From positions 1 to 41,228 of IMG/VR virus record IMGVR_UViG_3300017593_000693: DNA of 41,228 bases. One strand, written 5' to 3'. Positions 21,937 to 29,826 of this stretch are shown here, piece by piece (position 1 is the first letter of the stretch; every line of letters starts with the position of its first letter). Both the position numbers and the translations under genes were made by a program. This DNA comes from a virus. The notes under the pieces are model-generated. The model did not search any database and had not been told where the DNA came from. It saw only the letters and a program-made list of their open reading frames with translations.

Positions 21937-22751
21937 TTATGAAGGCTAAGAAGCTCTCTCCTGAAAAGCTGCAGAAACTACTAGCTAGGGAGAGACGCTT
22001 TTTCATACAACGCAAACTAAATGGCATTCGCTCCTTTTGGGACGGAGCCACTCTTGTAAGTGGAAGTGGGAAGATGACGTTTGACGTCTCTTGCGCCCAC
22101 ATTATAGATGCAATTCGTAGACTAGGAATGAACCTGAAGTTTGATGGAGAAATCTACAAGCACGGAGTCCCGTTGCAGAAACTTAGTGGCGACGTCAGAC
22201 AGCAGCAGCTTACGAAAGACTACTTAGAATTCCATATTTTCGACTTTCAGTCAAACCTACGTTTCTCAGACCGCATCTCTATTATTCGCAGCATTTCATC
22301 TGAAGTAAAACCCCCACTGAAACTTGTCCAGACCATTACATTTGACGAACACATTCCTCTCACCCAGGAAACCATCGATGCCTACTACGAAATGTTTCTC
22401 AATGAAGGCTATGAAGGCCTTATGTTGCGCTTAGACAAGCCTTATTGCTTTGGGCGAAAGGAAGGCTTCATGTATAAACTAAAACCTGAGAAAGAAATGG
22501 ACTTAATCTTGGTTGGCTTCAACCCAGCTACAACCTCAATGCACAAAGACACATTCGGCTCACTTCGCCTTCGCCACCCTAAGCATGGTTGGGAAGTTTC
22601 CTGTAGTGGCCTGGACGAAGAGACTCGTCGAACAATCTGGCTCAACCGAGATACCCTAATTGGCACTTACGTTGAAATCAAGTACGAAGAGCTCTCGAAC
22701 GAGGGCATCCCTCTTCGTCTTAAATTCTCACGACTAAGATTTGATAAGTAA
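21921..22751 (+). CDS. ATP-dependent DNA ligase
   Basis: Protein of 276 aa with nucleotidyltransferase motifs. Motif I is QRKLNGIRS near residues 32-40 (the catalytic Lys is K of KLNG; Asn replaces the more usual Asp). Motif III is KFDGEIYKHG near 74-82. Motif IV is EGYEGLMLRL near 168-176. Motif V is YKLKPEKEMDLILVGF. An OB-fold-like C-terminus (GTYVEIKYEELSNEGIPLRLKFSRL) completes a minimal phage ligase. Seals nicks during replication and repair. ATG has GGAGGAAAAGA upstream inside the previous gene. Confidence 0.88.
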   Translation: MSRELIMKAKKLSPEKLQKLLARERRFFIQRKLNGIRSFWDGATLVSGSGKMTFDVSCAHIIDAIRRLGMNLKFDGEIYKHGVPLQKLSGDVRQQQLTKDYLEFHIFDFQSNLRFSDRISIIRSISSEVKPPLKLVQTITFDEHIPLTQETIDAYYEMFLNEGYEGLMLRLDKPYCFGRKEGFMYKLKPEKEMDLILVGFNPATTSMHKDTFGSLRLRHPKHGWEVSCSGLDEETRRTIWLNRDTLIGTYVEIKYEELSNEGIPLRLKFSRLRFDK

Positions 22752-22762
22752 AGGAGCTTAAG

Positions 22763-22963
22763 ATGGTAGACTATAAGGTAGTAATAAAGACACCTGAGGC
22801 TTTACAGCAAGCCTTAAACCAGTGGAAACACAACTACGTCTTACAAGTCGAAACTGTCTTCCAGTGGGGAAGAGGCAACGTCTTCGCTTTAGTGAGACGC
22901 ATTGACAAAAAATTCTTCAGTACAGACAAGGAGTCTTCGAATGAAAAAACGGATAGAATTTAG
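22763..22963 (+). CDS. Small 'LNQWxHxY' protein, tandem paralog 1 (66 aa)
   Basis: KVVIKTPEALQQALNQWKHNYVLQVETVFQWGRGNVFALVRRI aligns by eye with the next gene (LNQW+HxY, a beta segment, VxRI). SD AAAGGAGCTTAAG. Small phage proteins of this ferredoxin-like form are widespread without known function. Confidence 0.55.
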   Translation: MVDYKVVIKTPEALQQALNQWKHNYVLQVETVFQWGRGNVFALVRRIDKKFFSTDKESSNEKTDRI

Positions 22964-23132
22964 AGTACTCCAAGGCAATGCCTCCAGTGTTCAGCAAAAG
23001 TTAAACCAATGGAGGCATCTATACGACATCGAAATTCATGGGATGTCTGCAACAGCAGACGGAGATGTTACAGTAATCCTAACAAGGATTTCAAAGGAGA
23101 CAAATAATGGACTTAAAGAAATGGATAGATAA
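22941..23132 (+). CDS. Small 'LNQWxHxY' protein, tandem paralog 2 (63 aa)
   Basis: ATG 22941 selected for AAGGAGTCTTCGA upstream. FRVLQGNASSVQQKLNQWRHLYDIEIHGMSATADGDVTVILTRI matches the previous gene in size and key positions, indicating duplication and divergence. Overlaps both neighbours. Confidence 0.55.
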   Translation: MKKRIEFRVLQGNASSVQQKLNQWRHLYDIEIHGMSATADGDVTVILTRISKETNNGLKEMDR

Positions 23133-24045
23133 CAGTAAGGCTGGTGCACTTGAGCGTTGCCCAAGATATTATTGGCTTCGCTACGTCGCCCACCTTACTC
23201 AACAACAGGAGAATGCCAAAATCCTCTTTGGCAAGTCCATTCACTATGCTTTCGAACAAACCTTTGACCAAATAATGCTCGGCGAGAATGACCTCCAAGT
23301 CCTCTCCGAAGTCTTCATTGAAAGCGGAATCCTCTACTGGAACAAATGTCTCGAGAACCTAGACCCTTACGACGCTCAAGAAACCTACTTCACTGAAGAC
23401 AGCTTCGTCCACATCGCCAACCTTTGGTTCTCCGAAACTTGGATGCTTCTTGCTCAGCAAATAGACAAAGTCTGCGGCACAGAACTAATCGTCAAGTTCC
23501 AGCTTCCAGAACCTGCAAAAGACTGGACATACATCTGCCGTGCTGACCTCGTCTTCAAAGACATCTCAGGAAACCTCTGCCTTATAGACCACAAAACAAC
23601 AGGTTGGTCTCCAAACATGCTATTAACAACTCTCGAAGCAGACACTCAACTCTCCTCCTACTGCATGGCTCTCTCACAAAAGTACAACAAACCAGTCTCT
23701 ATGGCCTATCTCAACATCATCCAGTACATCAGGCGGAAGGTCAAAAGCGGAGCTTTCGGCAAGCCGACTTGCAAAACACAGCTCGCCCCTGTAGTCATCT
23801 CCCCCTCTCGCCTTGAAATGATGCTCTGGCGATACGTCGCATGTGCCGTTGAAGTCGAACGCCGTCTTGAAGAAAACAATTGGGCTTGCCAGCCATCCGC
23901 ATGTGGCTTTCGTGGTGGAGTTTGCGAATTCCATCCTCTCCTAGACCGCATCTGGAAAGAGCCTCCAAGCGAGAGCCACATCGAAATGGCTCTCAACCTA
24001 GGCTACCGCATAGAGGAATGGCGTCCGTTTGAGCTTATAGCTTAA
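23107..24045 (+). CDS. PD-(D/E)XK (Cas4/RecB-type) nuclease
   Basis: Protein of 312 aa. N-terminal ALERCPRYYWLRYV helix with a Cys. LFGKSIHYAFEQTFDQ is the helix-His motif. The catalytic site is ADLVFKDISGNLCLIDHKTTGW (D...D-H-K) followed by the Q/Y helix ADTQLSSYCMAL. Cys of ERC plus the C-terminal CQPSACGFRGGVCEF supply four cysteines in a Cas4/AddB-like arrangement, so an Fe-S cluster is plausible. Exonuclease partner for recombination with the Sak-type ATPase downstream is likely. SD AAAGGAGACAAATA. Confidence 0.85.
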   Translation: MDLKKWIDNSKAGALERCPRYYWLRYVAHLTQQQENAKILFGKSIHYAFEQTFDQIMLGENDLQVLSEVFIESGILYWNKCLENLDPYDAQETYFTEDSFVHIANLWFSETWMLLAQQIDKVCGTELIVKFQLPEPAKDWTYICRADLVFKDISGNLCLIDHKTTGWSPNMLLTTLEADTQLSSYCMALSQKYNKPVSMAYLNIIQYIRRKVKSGAFGKPTCKTQLAPVVISPSRLEMMLWRYVACAVEVERRLEENNWACQPSACGFRGGVCEFHPLLDRIWKEPPSESHIEMALNLGYRIEEWRPFELIA

Positions 24046-24047
24046 CA

Positions 24048-24062
24048 TAAAACAACGTTTTA
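24048..24062. repeat. Palindrome TAAAACAACGTTTTA between genes
   Basis: 15-bp palindrome; exact reverse complement of 17010-17024 and likewise between a stop and an SD (AAAGGAGG). Confidence 0.7.
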
Positions 24063-24079
24063 AACAAAGGAGGAATGAC

Positions 24080-24292
24080 ATGGATATGACGGAAGACTTT
24101 AGTAAATTTGTTGACGATGCTAGGGCAGCATTAGACAGAATAGACAGAAGTGTCGGTAAAGGAATTTGCTTGTATGGAAACGAGGAGTTTACAAAGGAAC
24201 ATGTCGATAAGCTAATGCGTGCTGTTATAGTAGGTCTTTTATCTTTAGAACTTATGGCAAAAGTAGGAACAATTTGTGAAAAGGAGGATTAA
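24080..24292 (+). CDS. Small helical hypothetical protein (70 aa)
   Basis: DFSKFVDDARAALDRIDRSVGKGICLYGNEEFTKEHVDKLMRAVIVGLLSLELMAKVGTI: two amphipathic/hydrophobic helices. It resembles the 57-aa gene at 25227 in size, and both end in a hydrophobic helix. No membrane certainty; function unknown. SD AAAGGAGGAATGAC. Confidence 0.5.
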   Translation: MDMTEDFSKFVDDARAALDRIDRSVGKGICLYGNEEFTKEHVDKLMRAVIVGLLSLELMAKVGTICEKED

Positions 24293-24293
24293 G

Positions 24294-24494
24294 ATGCTTA
24301 GAGCAAAAACTATGATGAAAGCTGTAACGATTGGCTTCCAAATCTTAACTGCGTTAGAGTCTTTCTTGTTTGATGACAAGGCCGAGCTTGACCTCGACCC
24401 AATTACAGTAAGACGGCATGGTCACATTTACACACTACATGTAACAATAAAGAAAAACGAGGAGGCTAGTGATGTGGTTGACACAAGAAACTAA
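24294..24494 (+). CDS. Small hypothetical protein (66 aa)
   Basis: ATG 24294 chosen for AAAAGGAGGATTAAG upstream; a GTG start 18 nt earlier lies within the preceding gene. LRAKTMMKAVTIGFQILTALESFLF then acidic, then TVRRHGHIYTLHVTIKKNEE. Overlaps the ATPase start. Not recognised. Confidence 0.5.
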   Translation: MLRAKTMMKAVTIGFQILTALESFLFDDKAELDLDPITVRRHGHIYTLHVTIKKNEEASDVVDTRN

Positions 24495-25230
24495 ATCCGA
24501 TGACATCACGATAAAGTGCCTCGTCCTCGGAGACTACGGAAGAGGCAAATCGTGGTTCGCCTCCACCTTTCCAGACCCTATTGCCGTCCTTGATTTTGAT
24601 GACGGAAAATTGTCTTACATGCATGCAGCCAAAGAAGGCAAGAAGGTCTTCATTTACAACGAAATGCTAGACCCGAATACTCCTATTCAGACTCGTTGGT
24701 CAAAGCTAATCGCCTTTCTTGACGAAGCAATCACAACGAACAAGAACCAGTTCAAGACGTTAGTCTTAGACAGCACAACAACATGCAGCGAATGGTGTAT
24801 GGAGCAAGCTACCACAATCAAGCCACTACCACCGAACACTCCACCAATCTGGAACATCCATTACCCTCTTGTGAAGACCTATTTACATCAAATCCTTACT
24901 CGACTGAAGAAATTCAGCGGCAACGTTGTCTGCATCTCCCATGTCGAATATGACAAGGACGACATCACAGGCGAAATTAACGCCACTCCTTCTGTCAGCG
25001 GAAAACTGAAGGCAATCGTCCCAGGCTACTTCGATGAAGTCTATTTCGCAGACGTTCACCCTGTTCGCAAAGGCCAGACAACACAAAACGAGTACCAACT
25101 TCTACTTGCTCCACAAGGCTACAAGAAAGCTCGCTCTCGTCTTCGCTCTCTTTATCGCACCATTCCAGACACCATTCCAAATGACTATGCCGAGCTTCTT
25201 AAACACATGCAACAAGGAGACAAGAAATGA
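24472..25230 (+). CDS. RecA-like/Sak4-type phage ATPase
   Basis: 252 aa from ATG 24472 (GGAGG six bases upstream; a GTG three bases earlier is less likely). Walker A GDYGRGKSWFASTF near residues 21-34. Walker B-like TLVLDSTTTCSEW near 100-112. Sensor-like SGNVVCISHVEYDKDD. This P-loop family (AAA_24, Sak4) acts in single-strand annealing/recombination and usually sits next to an SSB-like gene, as here (25417-25887). Overlaps the 57-aa gene by 3 nt (ATGA). Confidence 0.82.
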   Translation: MWLTQETKSDDITIKCLVLGDYGRGKSWFASTFPDPIAVLDFDDGKLSYMHAAKEGKKVFIYNEMLDPNTPIQTRWSKLIAFLDEAITTNKNQFKTLVLDSTTTCSEWCMEQATTIKPLPPNTPPIWNIHYPLVKTYLHQILTRLKKFSGNVVCISHVEYDKDDITGEINATPSVSGKLKAIVPGYFDEVYFADVHPVRKGQTTQNEYQLLLAPQGYKKARSRLRSLYRTIPDTIPNDYAELLKHMQQGDKK

Positions 25231-25400
25231 TAGATAAACAAACAGTGGACAAGATTTTAGACCAAGTCAATCTTGCTTGCGATGCTTTGAATGATGCTTT
25301 AAATTTTGATTTTGACGAAGAAGGACAACTTTTGTCTTCTGAACGTTTAATGATTGCAACTGTAGCTCTCTTACGGGCTTTAATAAAACTAGCAAATTGA
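25227..25400 (+). CDS. Small helical protein (57 aa)
   Basis: ATGATAG start overlaps the ATPase stop. DKQTVDKILDQVNLACDALNDALNFDFDEEGQLLSSERLMIATVALLRALIKLAN: helical, ending in a hydrophobic helix. Between the ATPase and the SSB-like gene with tight spacing. Possible accessory subunit; not recognised. Confidence 0.5.
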   Translation: MIDKQTVDKILDQVNLACDALNDALNFDFDEEGQLLSSERLMIATVALLRALIKLAN

Positions 25401-25416
25401 TTTAAGGAGGTTTATT

Positions 25417-25887
25417 ATGAGCTTGTTAAAAGACTTAGCCCAAGACTTCAACGACGTATCCGAGAAAGCGCCAATCCTTCCAGCTGCAACCTATAACGCT
25501 CTCTTCACAGACTGGTATGAAGATGGCATGGATGGAGACTACCCACGCTTAACTCTCGTCTTCACTCTTCAAGACAATCCAACCTTTCAATTCCCAGACG
25601 GAACACCTGTCGACGGCAGCACAATCAACTACTCCCTCTTCCTTCCTCAAGAGGAAGACAAAACCAAGAAAGCTCGTTTTGGAAGAGGCACAGAGTGGGA
25701 AGTCCGCATCCGCCGTATCAAACAAACAATCAAACGCCTAGGAGGCGACCCAAACGGAGACCCAGCTGCAGAACTCGACTCTCTCAAGGGCAACGCATAT
25801 GTCTCCATCGATGTCATCCACAAAGTCGACAGTGAAACTGGCGATGTCTATGAACGCATCTCTCGTATTCATGGCGTAACTGCATAA
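25417..25887 (+). CDS. SSB-like / DUF669-type single-strand DNA-binding protein
   Basis: 156 aa. NALFTDWYEDGMDGDYPRLTLVFTLQD..., the strongly polar loop QEEDKTKKARFGRGTEWEVRIRRIKQTIKRLGGDP and DSLKGNAYVSIDVIHKVDSETGDVYERISRIHG match the beta-strand layout of phage DUF669-like proteins associated with Sak ATPases. It should coat ssDNA. SD AAGGAGGTTTATT. A hairpin (25893-25911) follows. Confidence 0.75.
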   Translation: MSLLKDLAQDFNDVSEKAPILPAATYNALFTDWYEDGMDGDYPRLTLVFTLQDNPTFQFPDGTPVDGSTINYSLFLPQEEDKTKKARFGRGTEWEVRIRRIKQTIKRLGGDPNGDPAAELDSLKGNAYVSIDVIHKVDSETGDVYERISRIHGVTA

Positions 25888-25892
25888 ACTCA

Positions 25893-25911
25893 GGCGGGCA
25901 ACAAGCCCGCC
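25893..25911 (+). other. Intergenic hairpin before an SD
   Basis: GGCGGGC-AACAA-GCCCGCC, perfect 7-bp GC stem, between the SSB stop and AAAAGGAGC. No T tract. Confidence 0.7.
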
Positions 25912-25926
25912 AAAAGGAGCTATAAA

Positions 25927-26130
25927 ATGCAATTAAAAGACATTCAACTCCCAGAATTCTTCACAATTGCAGCCATGAAAGAACGCTTTACGTTTGAAGC
26001 TGTAAGGAAAACGACGTTGCAAAAGAAGTCAAGAAAGAAGAAGACGAAAAAGAAAAGTCTTGTAGAGCAGATTGCTGCGTTGGCTGCAAAATTGCAGGAA
26101 GAAGGAGGAAATGAAGGTGAAGATTCTTAA
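25927..26130 (+). CDS. Small very basic protein (67 aa)
   Basis: MQLKDIQLPEFFTIAAMKERFTFEAVRKTTLQKKSRKKKTKKKSLVEQIAALAAKLQEEG: a central Lys/Arg cluster suggests nucleic-acid contact, with an acidic/helical C-terminus. The frame overlaps the methyltransferase start by 20 nt and its 3' end supplies that gene's SD. Possible partner of the ParB-methyltransferase; inference only. Confidence 0.5.
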   Translation: MQLKDIQLPEFFTIAAMKERFTFEAVRKTTLQKKSRKKKTKKKSLVEQIAALAAKLQEEGGNEGEDS

Positions 26131-27382
26131 ACTAAATCCAAACGAGATTATTGTAGAAGAACGCATGCGTAAAGAATTAGGCAACATCTCTGAGCTTGCC
26201 GCCAGCATTGAGCAAAATGGCCAAATTACACCTATTCTAGTCGAGGAACGAGATGGGAAGTTTTATCTTGTTGCTGGAGAACGAAGACTTCGTGCTTGTC
26301 AGAAGCTGGGACGCACTATCGAAGCTAAGGTTGTAAAGAAGCTTGACGGCTTGAGTGCAAAAGCTATAGAACTCGTAGAGAACATTTCCCGTAAAGACTT
26401 CACGCCAGTCGAGAAAGCCAAAGCCATTCGTGACATCCACGAAGAGCTTCGGAAGGGTAAGCCTAGGTGGACAGCTAGTGACACAGCCCGCAAGCTAGGC
26501 GTCTCCGTTACAACTATCAACGATGCATTGAAGATTACGGCTATGGTAGAGATCGACCCAGAGATTCAGAAACGTGCAGCAAAACTTACTCAAGCTCAAC
26601 TTCGTCAGATGGCCAGAACAAAGAATCGTGTCGAAGACGCCGTAAAGAAAGCCGTCCTTAGAGTCTCATCCTCCAATCAAAAGCTCGTAATCGAAAAGGG
26701 AGACTTCTTCACATATGACCTTCCGACAGACCACTTTCATGCTATCTTTACAGACCCTCCTTGGGGCATCGATGTAGAATCTTTAGGAGCAGCCAAGGTC
26801 GTTCAAAATGTAACAGGAACAGCTTACGACGACAAACCTTCTGTAGACCGAATAAATAAACAGCTCAAGATGTTCAAGCGTTTCTACGAGCTTCTTGCCG
26901 ATGACGGCCGTCTCATAACCTTCTGTGCAATCGACAACTTCTCGTTGTGGAAAGCATATGCTGAGGAGGCAGGCTTCGAACGCATCTACCGTGTCCCTAT
27001 GATTTGGGTCAAGGGTGTTGCAGGAGCTCAAAGTGCACCTCAATACTATCCATCTTCATGCTACGAGTTCATGCTTCTCGCCTACAAACGAAAGAACGCA
27101 ACCCTAGCTCGCAAAGGCAGAGGCAACGTGTTCAACGTCCCCAAAGTCCCCTCGAACAAGCTTCGTCATCCAGCCGAAAAGCCAGTCCGCTTGTGGGAGG
27201 AACTTCTCGAGACTTTCGCATATCCTGGCAAACCATTCCTCGACCCATTCTGTGGCGTAGGAGGCAGTCTCCGAGCCGCCTACAACTATGGCATGTCTGA
27301 AGTCTGGGGTCTCGACATTAACGAAGCTTGCATCCTACTAACTAGGGAACTCTTCGTTCCTTCAAAAGGAGTCAAGAAATGA
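26111..27382 (+). CDS. ParB-like CTPase/HTH domain fused to DNA adenine methyltransferase
   Basis: 423 aa from ATG 26111 (GGAGG just upstream). Residues 1-110: ParB N-domain with VAGERRLRACQKLG (GERR box, about 56-67) and IELVENISRKDFTPVEKA (ENxxR box, about 87-102), the two signatures of CTP-binding ParB clamps. Residues about 119-142: helix-turn-helix TASDTARKLGVSVTTINDALKI. From about 195: methyltransferase with DPPWGID (215-221; DPPW fits N6-adenine), HPAEKPVRL, then FLDPFCGVGG (376-385), i.e. beta-class motif order. Fusions of ParB-N with methylases are known in phages and mobile elements. What is special here is the exact parS at 15379-15394. Could mark DNA, block cleavage or aid segregation. 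Confidence 0.9.
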   Translation: MKVKILKLNPNEIIVEERMRKELGNISELAASIEQNGQITPILVEERDGKFYLVAGERRLRACQKLGRTIEAKVVKKLDGLSAKAIELVENISRKDFTPVEKAKAIRDIHEELRKGKPRWTASDTARKLGVSVTTINDALKITAMVEIDPEIQKRAAKLTQAQLRQMARTKNRVEDAVKKAVLRVSSSNQKLVIEKGDFFTYDLPTDHFHAIFTDPPWGIDVESLGAAKVVQNVTGTAYDDKPSVDRINKQLKMFKRFYELLADDGRLITFCAIDNFSLWKAYAEEAGFERIYRVPMIWVKGVAGAQSAPQYYPSSCYEFMLLAYKRKNATLARKGRGNVFNVPKVPSNKLRHPAEKPVRLWEELLETFAYPGKPFLDPFCGVGGSLRAAYNYGMSEVWGLDINEACILLTRELFVPSKGVKK

Positions 27383-29697
27383 ACATAACACTAGGTAGAG
27401 TTATACCACCAGTTGGCTCTGTCGTAGACACAGGCATACATGGCAAAATATACATTCTCGGCGAGGCTCCTGGGGAGAAGGAAGACCGTGCAGGCCAACC
27501 CTTCATCGGTGGCAGCGGCCATCTTCTCTTCAGCTCTCTCCAACGCTTCGGCGTGCTCAGAAAAAACGTCCGTATTGCCAACGTCTTCTGGCAGAGACCT
27601 CCAGCAAACCGCATTTCTGTCGTAAAGGACACTGTCCTATTCGAACAATACAGCCGTCAAGTCCGACAGGACATCGAAGCTACACAACCAGACGTAATCA
27701 TCGCCCTCGGTGCAACAGCTCTCGAGTGTCTCACTGGCGAGACAAGCATCAAATCTGCACGTGGCTACTGGACAGATTACAAAGGCATCCCAGTTCTCCC
27801 GACTTACCATCCTGCAGCTGTCCTGAGAGACTACCAACGCACCTATATCCCCTTTCTCTGTGACCTAAAGAAAGCCGTCTTAGGCTCAAAGAAAGGCAAA
27901 AAGGTTCTTAACTACCCAAAGCTCAAGCTTCACATTGACGACTTCGATACTTTCCAAGCCATCTGCAAAAATCCACCATCCACTCACATAGCCCTAGACA
28001 TCGAGGTCGACACAAAACGCATGGTCACAACAATTATCGGCCTCGCCTGGGACAGAAACAAAGCCGTCAATATCTCCCTAAATCCCGAAAACGTAGCCGA
28101 AGCAACCCATCTTCTCCACAAGCTGTGTTTAAAACGTGGTGTTGAGTTAATATGTCACAATGCAGCATTTGAGTTACAGTGGCTGTATATGCTACACCAG
28201 CTTGATATAGGCCTTCCTCATGACACGATGATAATGCATCATCTGTTACTAATGGAACAAGACAAGAGTCTTGGCTTTTGTGCAAGTATCTGGTTGGATG
28301 TGCCGAGATGGAAGTATCTGAGTGCTAGTGACCAGTTGACATATAATGCTCTTGACTGCACGACTACATGGGAGTTGTTTGGAGTGCTAGAGAAGGAGCT
28401 TAAAGAAAGCAACTTGTGGAATTACTATCTGATGCATAAGCGAAGAGAACTTCGTCCTGCAGTCCATGCTAGCACACTTGGGTTGGAACTGGATAGAGAA
28501 GCTCTTGGGAGACTGGTCGAGAAGAATTTGAATGAACAGGAAGTGTTGCTGAGCAAATTGAAGATGCTGACTGGGGAAGACTTCAATCCCAATTCACCTG
28601 TGCAGCTTAAGAAACTGCTGTATGACATCTGGCAACTTCCTGTTCAGAAAGAGAAAGGTAAGATTTCTACAGGTGCAAATGCAATAAAGAAGCTTGTAAG
28701 GAAGACTAAGAATCCTGCCTACAGAGAGTGGCTAAAAACCTATCAGGAGTGGAAGAAACTCAGTTCGCTGTATTCGAAAGAGCTGAAAATTGAACCTGAC
28801 CCACATACAGGTAGGATTCACACAGGCTATAATGTTGCTGGAACAGCCAGTTCTCGATGGTCGTCTTCAAAGCTATTCTTCCTCAGCAGCACAAATCTGC
28901 AGAATCGTAACAAGAAGCAGCGTATCATATTTCGACCACCAATCAAGAACTGGGTCTTCGTTGCTAGAGACTATAGCGGTGCTGAGGCACGAGTCGTAGC
29001 GTATCGCTGTAACGACACAGTCCTAATGGAAGCCTTTGAGAAAGGTATGGACATTCACAAGCTCACAGCGTCGTTGATGTTCGGCAAGTCTATAGAAGAA
29101 ATAGACGATGACCTCAGACAAATCGGAAAGCGGATGCGACATGCTGGTAACTATGACATGTCTTGGAAGACTGTTGCAGACCAGATGGAGATTAGTGCTG
29201 CTGAAGCTAAGACATTGCTAAATCGCTACCACGCAGCCAACCCCAAAATTAGGAATGTCTTTCATGCGAAGACTCGTGAGATTGTCATGAGAACACGCAG
29301 CCTAATAAATCCCTTTGGTCTGGTTCGTGTTTTCTCAGGACGCATAACAGACAACGAGACATTCCGTCAGGCATATGCTTTCTATCCACAGTCTACTGTT
29401 ACAGATGCACTGAACAAGTCGATAGTAGATTTCTATGATTGGACTGAAGACAAGAAGTGGGTGTCTTTCTGCTTACAAGTTCATGATGAAGCGATAGCTA
29501 TTTGCGAACCTGAAGCAGTTGCAGAGGTCTCTGAGACACTTCGTCGTTTCATGGAGTTCCCAATACCAATTGAGTGTCTTGAGACTGGCGAGACTCGTGA
29601 GCTAATTCTTCCAACCGACTGCAAAGTAGGCAGGAATTGGGGCAAGTATCACCCAGAAGACAATCCAGAAGGCATGAGGGAGTTCAAGGATGCATAA
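27379..29697 (+). CDS. Uracil-DNA glycosylase-like domain fused to DNA polymerase I (A family)
   Basis: 772 aa. Residues about 20-165: family 4-type UDG fold with GEAPGEKEDRAGQPFIGGSG (28-47) and TYHPAAVLR (142-150). The N-terminal and middle Cys of the usual Fe-S cluster are absent. 3'-5' exonuclease: ALDIEV (205-210), ICHNAAFEL (258-266), YNALD (322-326). Polymerase: motif A ARDYSGAEARV (529-539), motif B DLRQIGKRMRHAGNYDMSW (578-596), motif C LQVHDEA (699-705). All catalytic residues are present. It is the replicative polymerase. The same UDG-Pol architecture is known in SPO1-like phage polymerases. Overlaps the methyltransferase by 4 nt. Confidence 0.92.
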   Translation: MNITLGRVIPPVGSVVDTGIHGKIYILGEAPGEKEDRAGQPFIGGSGHLLFSSLQRFGVLRKNVRIANVFWQRPPANRISVVKDTVLFEQYSRQVRQDIEATQPDVIIALGATALECLTGETSIKSARGYWTDYKGIPVLPTYHPAAVLRDYQRTYIPFLCDLKKAVLGSKKGKKVLNYPKLKLHIDDFDTFQAICKNPPSTHIALDIEVDTKRMVTTIIGLAWDRNKAVNISLNPENVAEATHLLHKLCLKRGVELICHNAAFELQWLYMLHQLDIGLPHDTMIMHHLLLMEQDKSLGFCASIWLDVPRWKYLSASDQLTYNALDCTTTWELFGVLEKELKESNLWNYYLMHKRRELRPAVHASTLGLELDREALGRLVEKNLNEQEVLLSKLKMLTGEDFNPNSPVQLKKLLYDIWQLPVQKEKGKISTGANAIKKLVRKTKNPAYREWLKTYQEWKKLSSLYSKELKIEPDPHTGRIHTGYNVAGTASSRWSSSKLFFLSSTNLQNRNKKQRIIFRPPIKNWVFVARDYSGAEARVVAYRCNDTVLMEAFEKGMDIHKLTASLMFGKSIEEIDDDLRQIGKRMRHAGNYDMSWKTVADQMEISAAEAKTLLNRYHAANPKIRNVFHAKTREIVMRTRSLINPFGLVRVFSGRITDNETFRQAYAFYPQSTVTDALNKSIVDFYDWTEDKKWVSFCLQVHDEAIAICEPEAVAEVSETLRRFMEFPIPIECLETGETRELILPTDCKVGRNWGKYHPEDNPEGMREFKDA

Positions 29698-29815
29698 GAA
29701 CGCTTTTGCTAAATGTGCATTCATCTTTGCTGCTGCGTGGATATGCATTCATTTCGAATTTGTCCATGCAGCCGCTTTATTGTTGGTCGTTATTCTAATC
29801 TTACTTTTTGAGTAA
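29690..29815 (+). CDS. Tiny two-segment membrane protein (41 aa)
   Basis: ATG 29690 overlaps the polymerase stop by 8 nt, with GAGGGAG upstream. KCAFIFAAAWICIHFEFVHAAALLLVVILILLFE contains two hydrophobic stretches separated by H-F-E-F-V-H. Ends just before the dUTPase SD. Possibly an inner-membrane early protein; function unknown. Confidence 0.5.
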   Translation: MHKNAFAKCAFIFAAAWICIHFEFVHAAALLLVVILILLFE

Positions 29816-29826
29816 AGGAGACAAGT

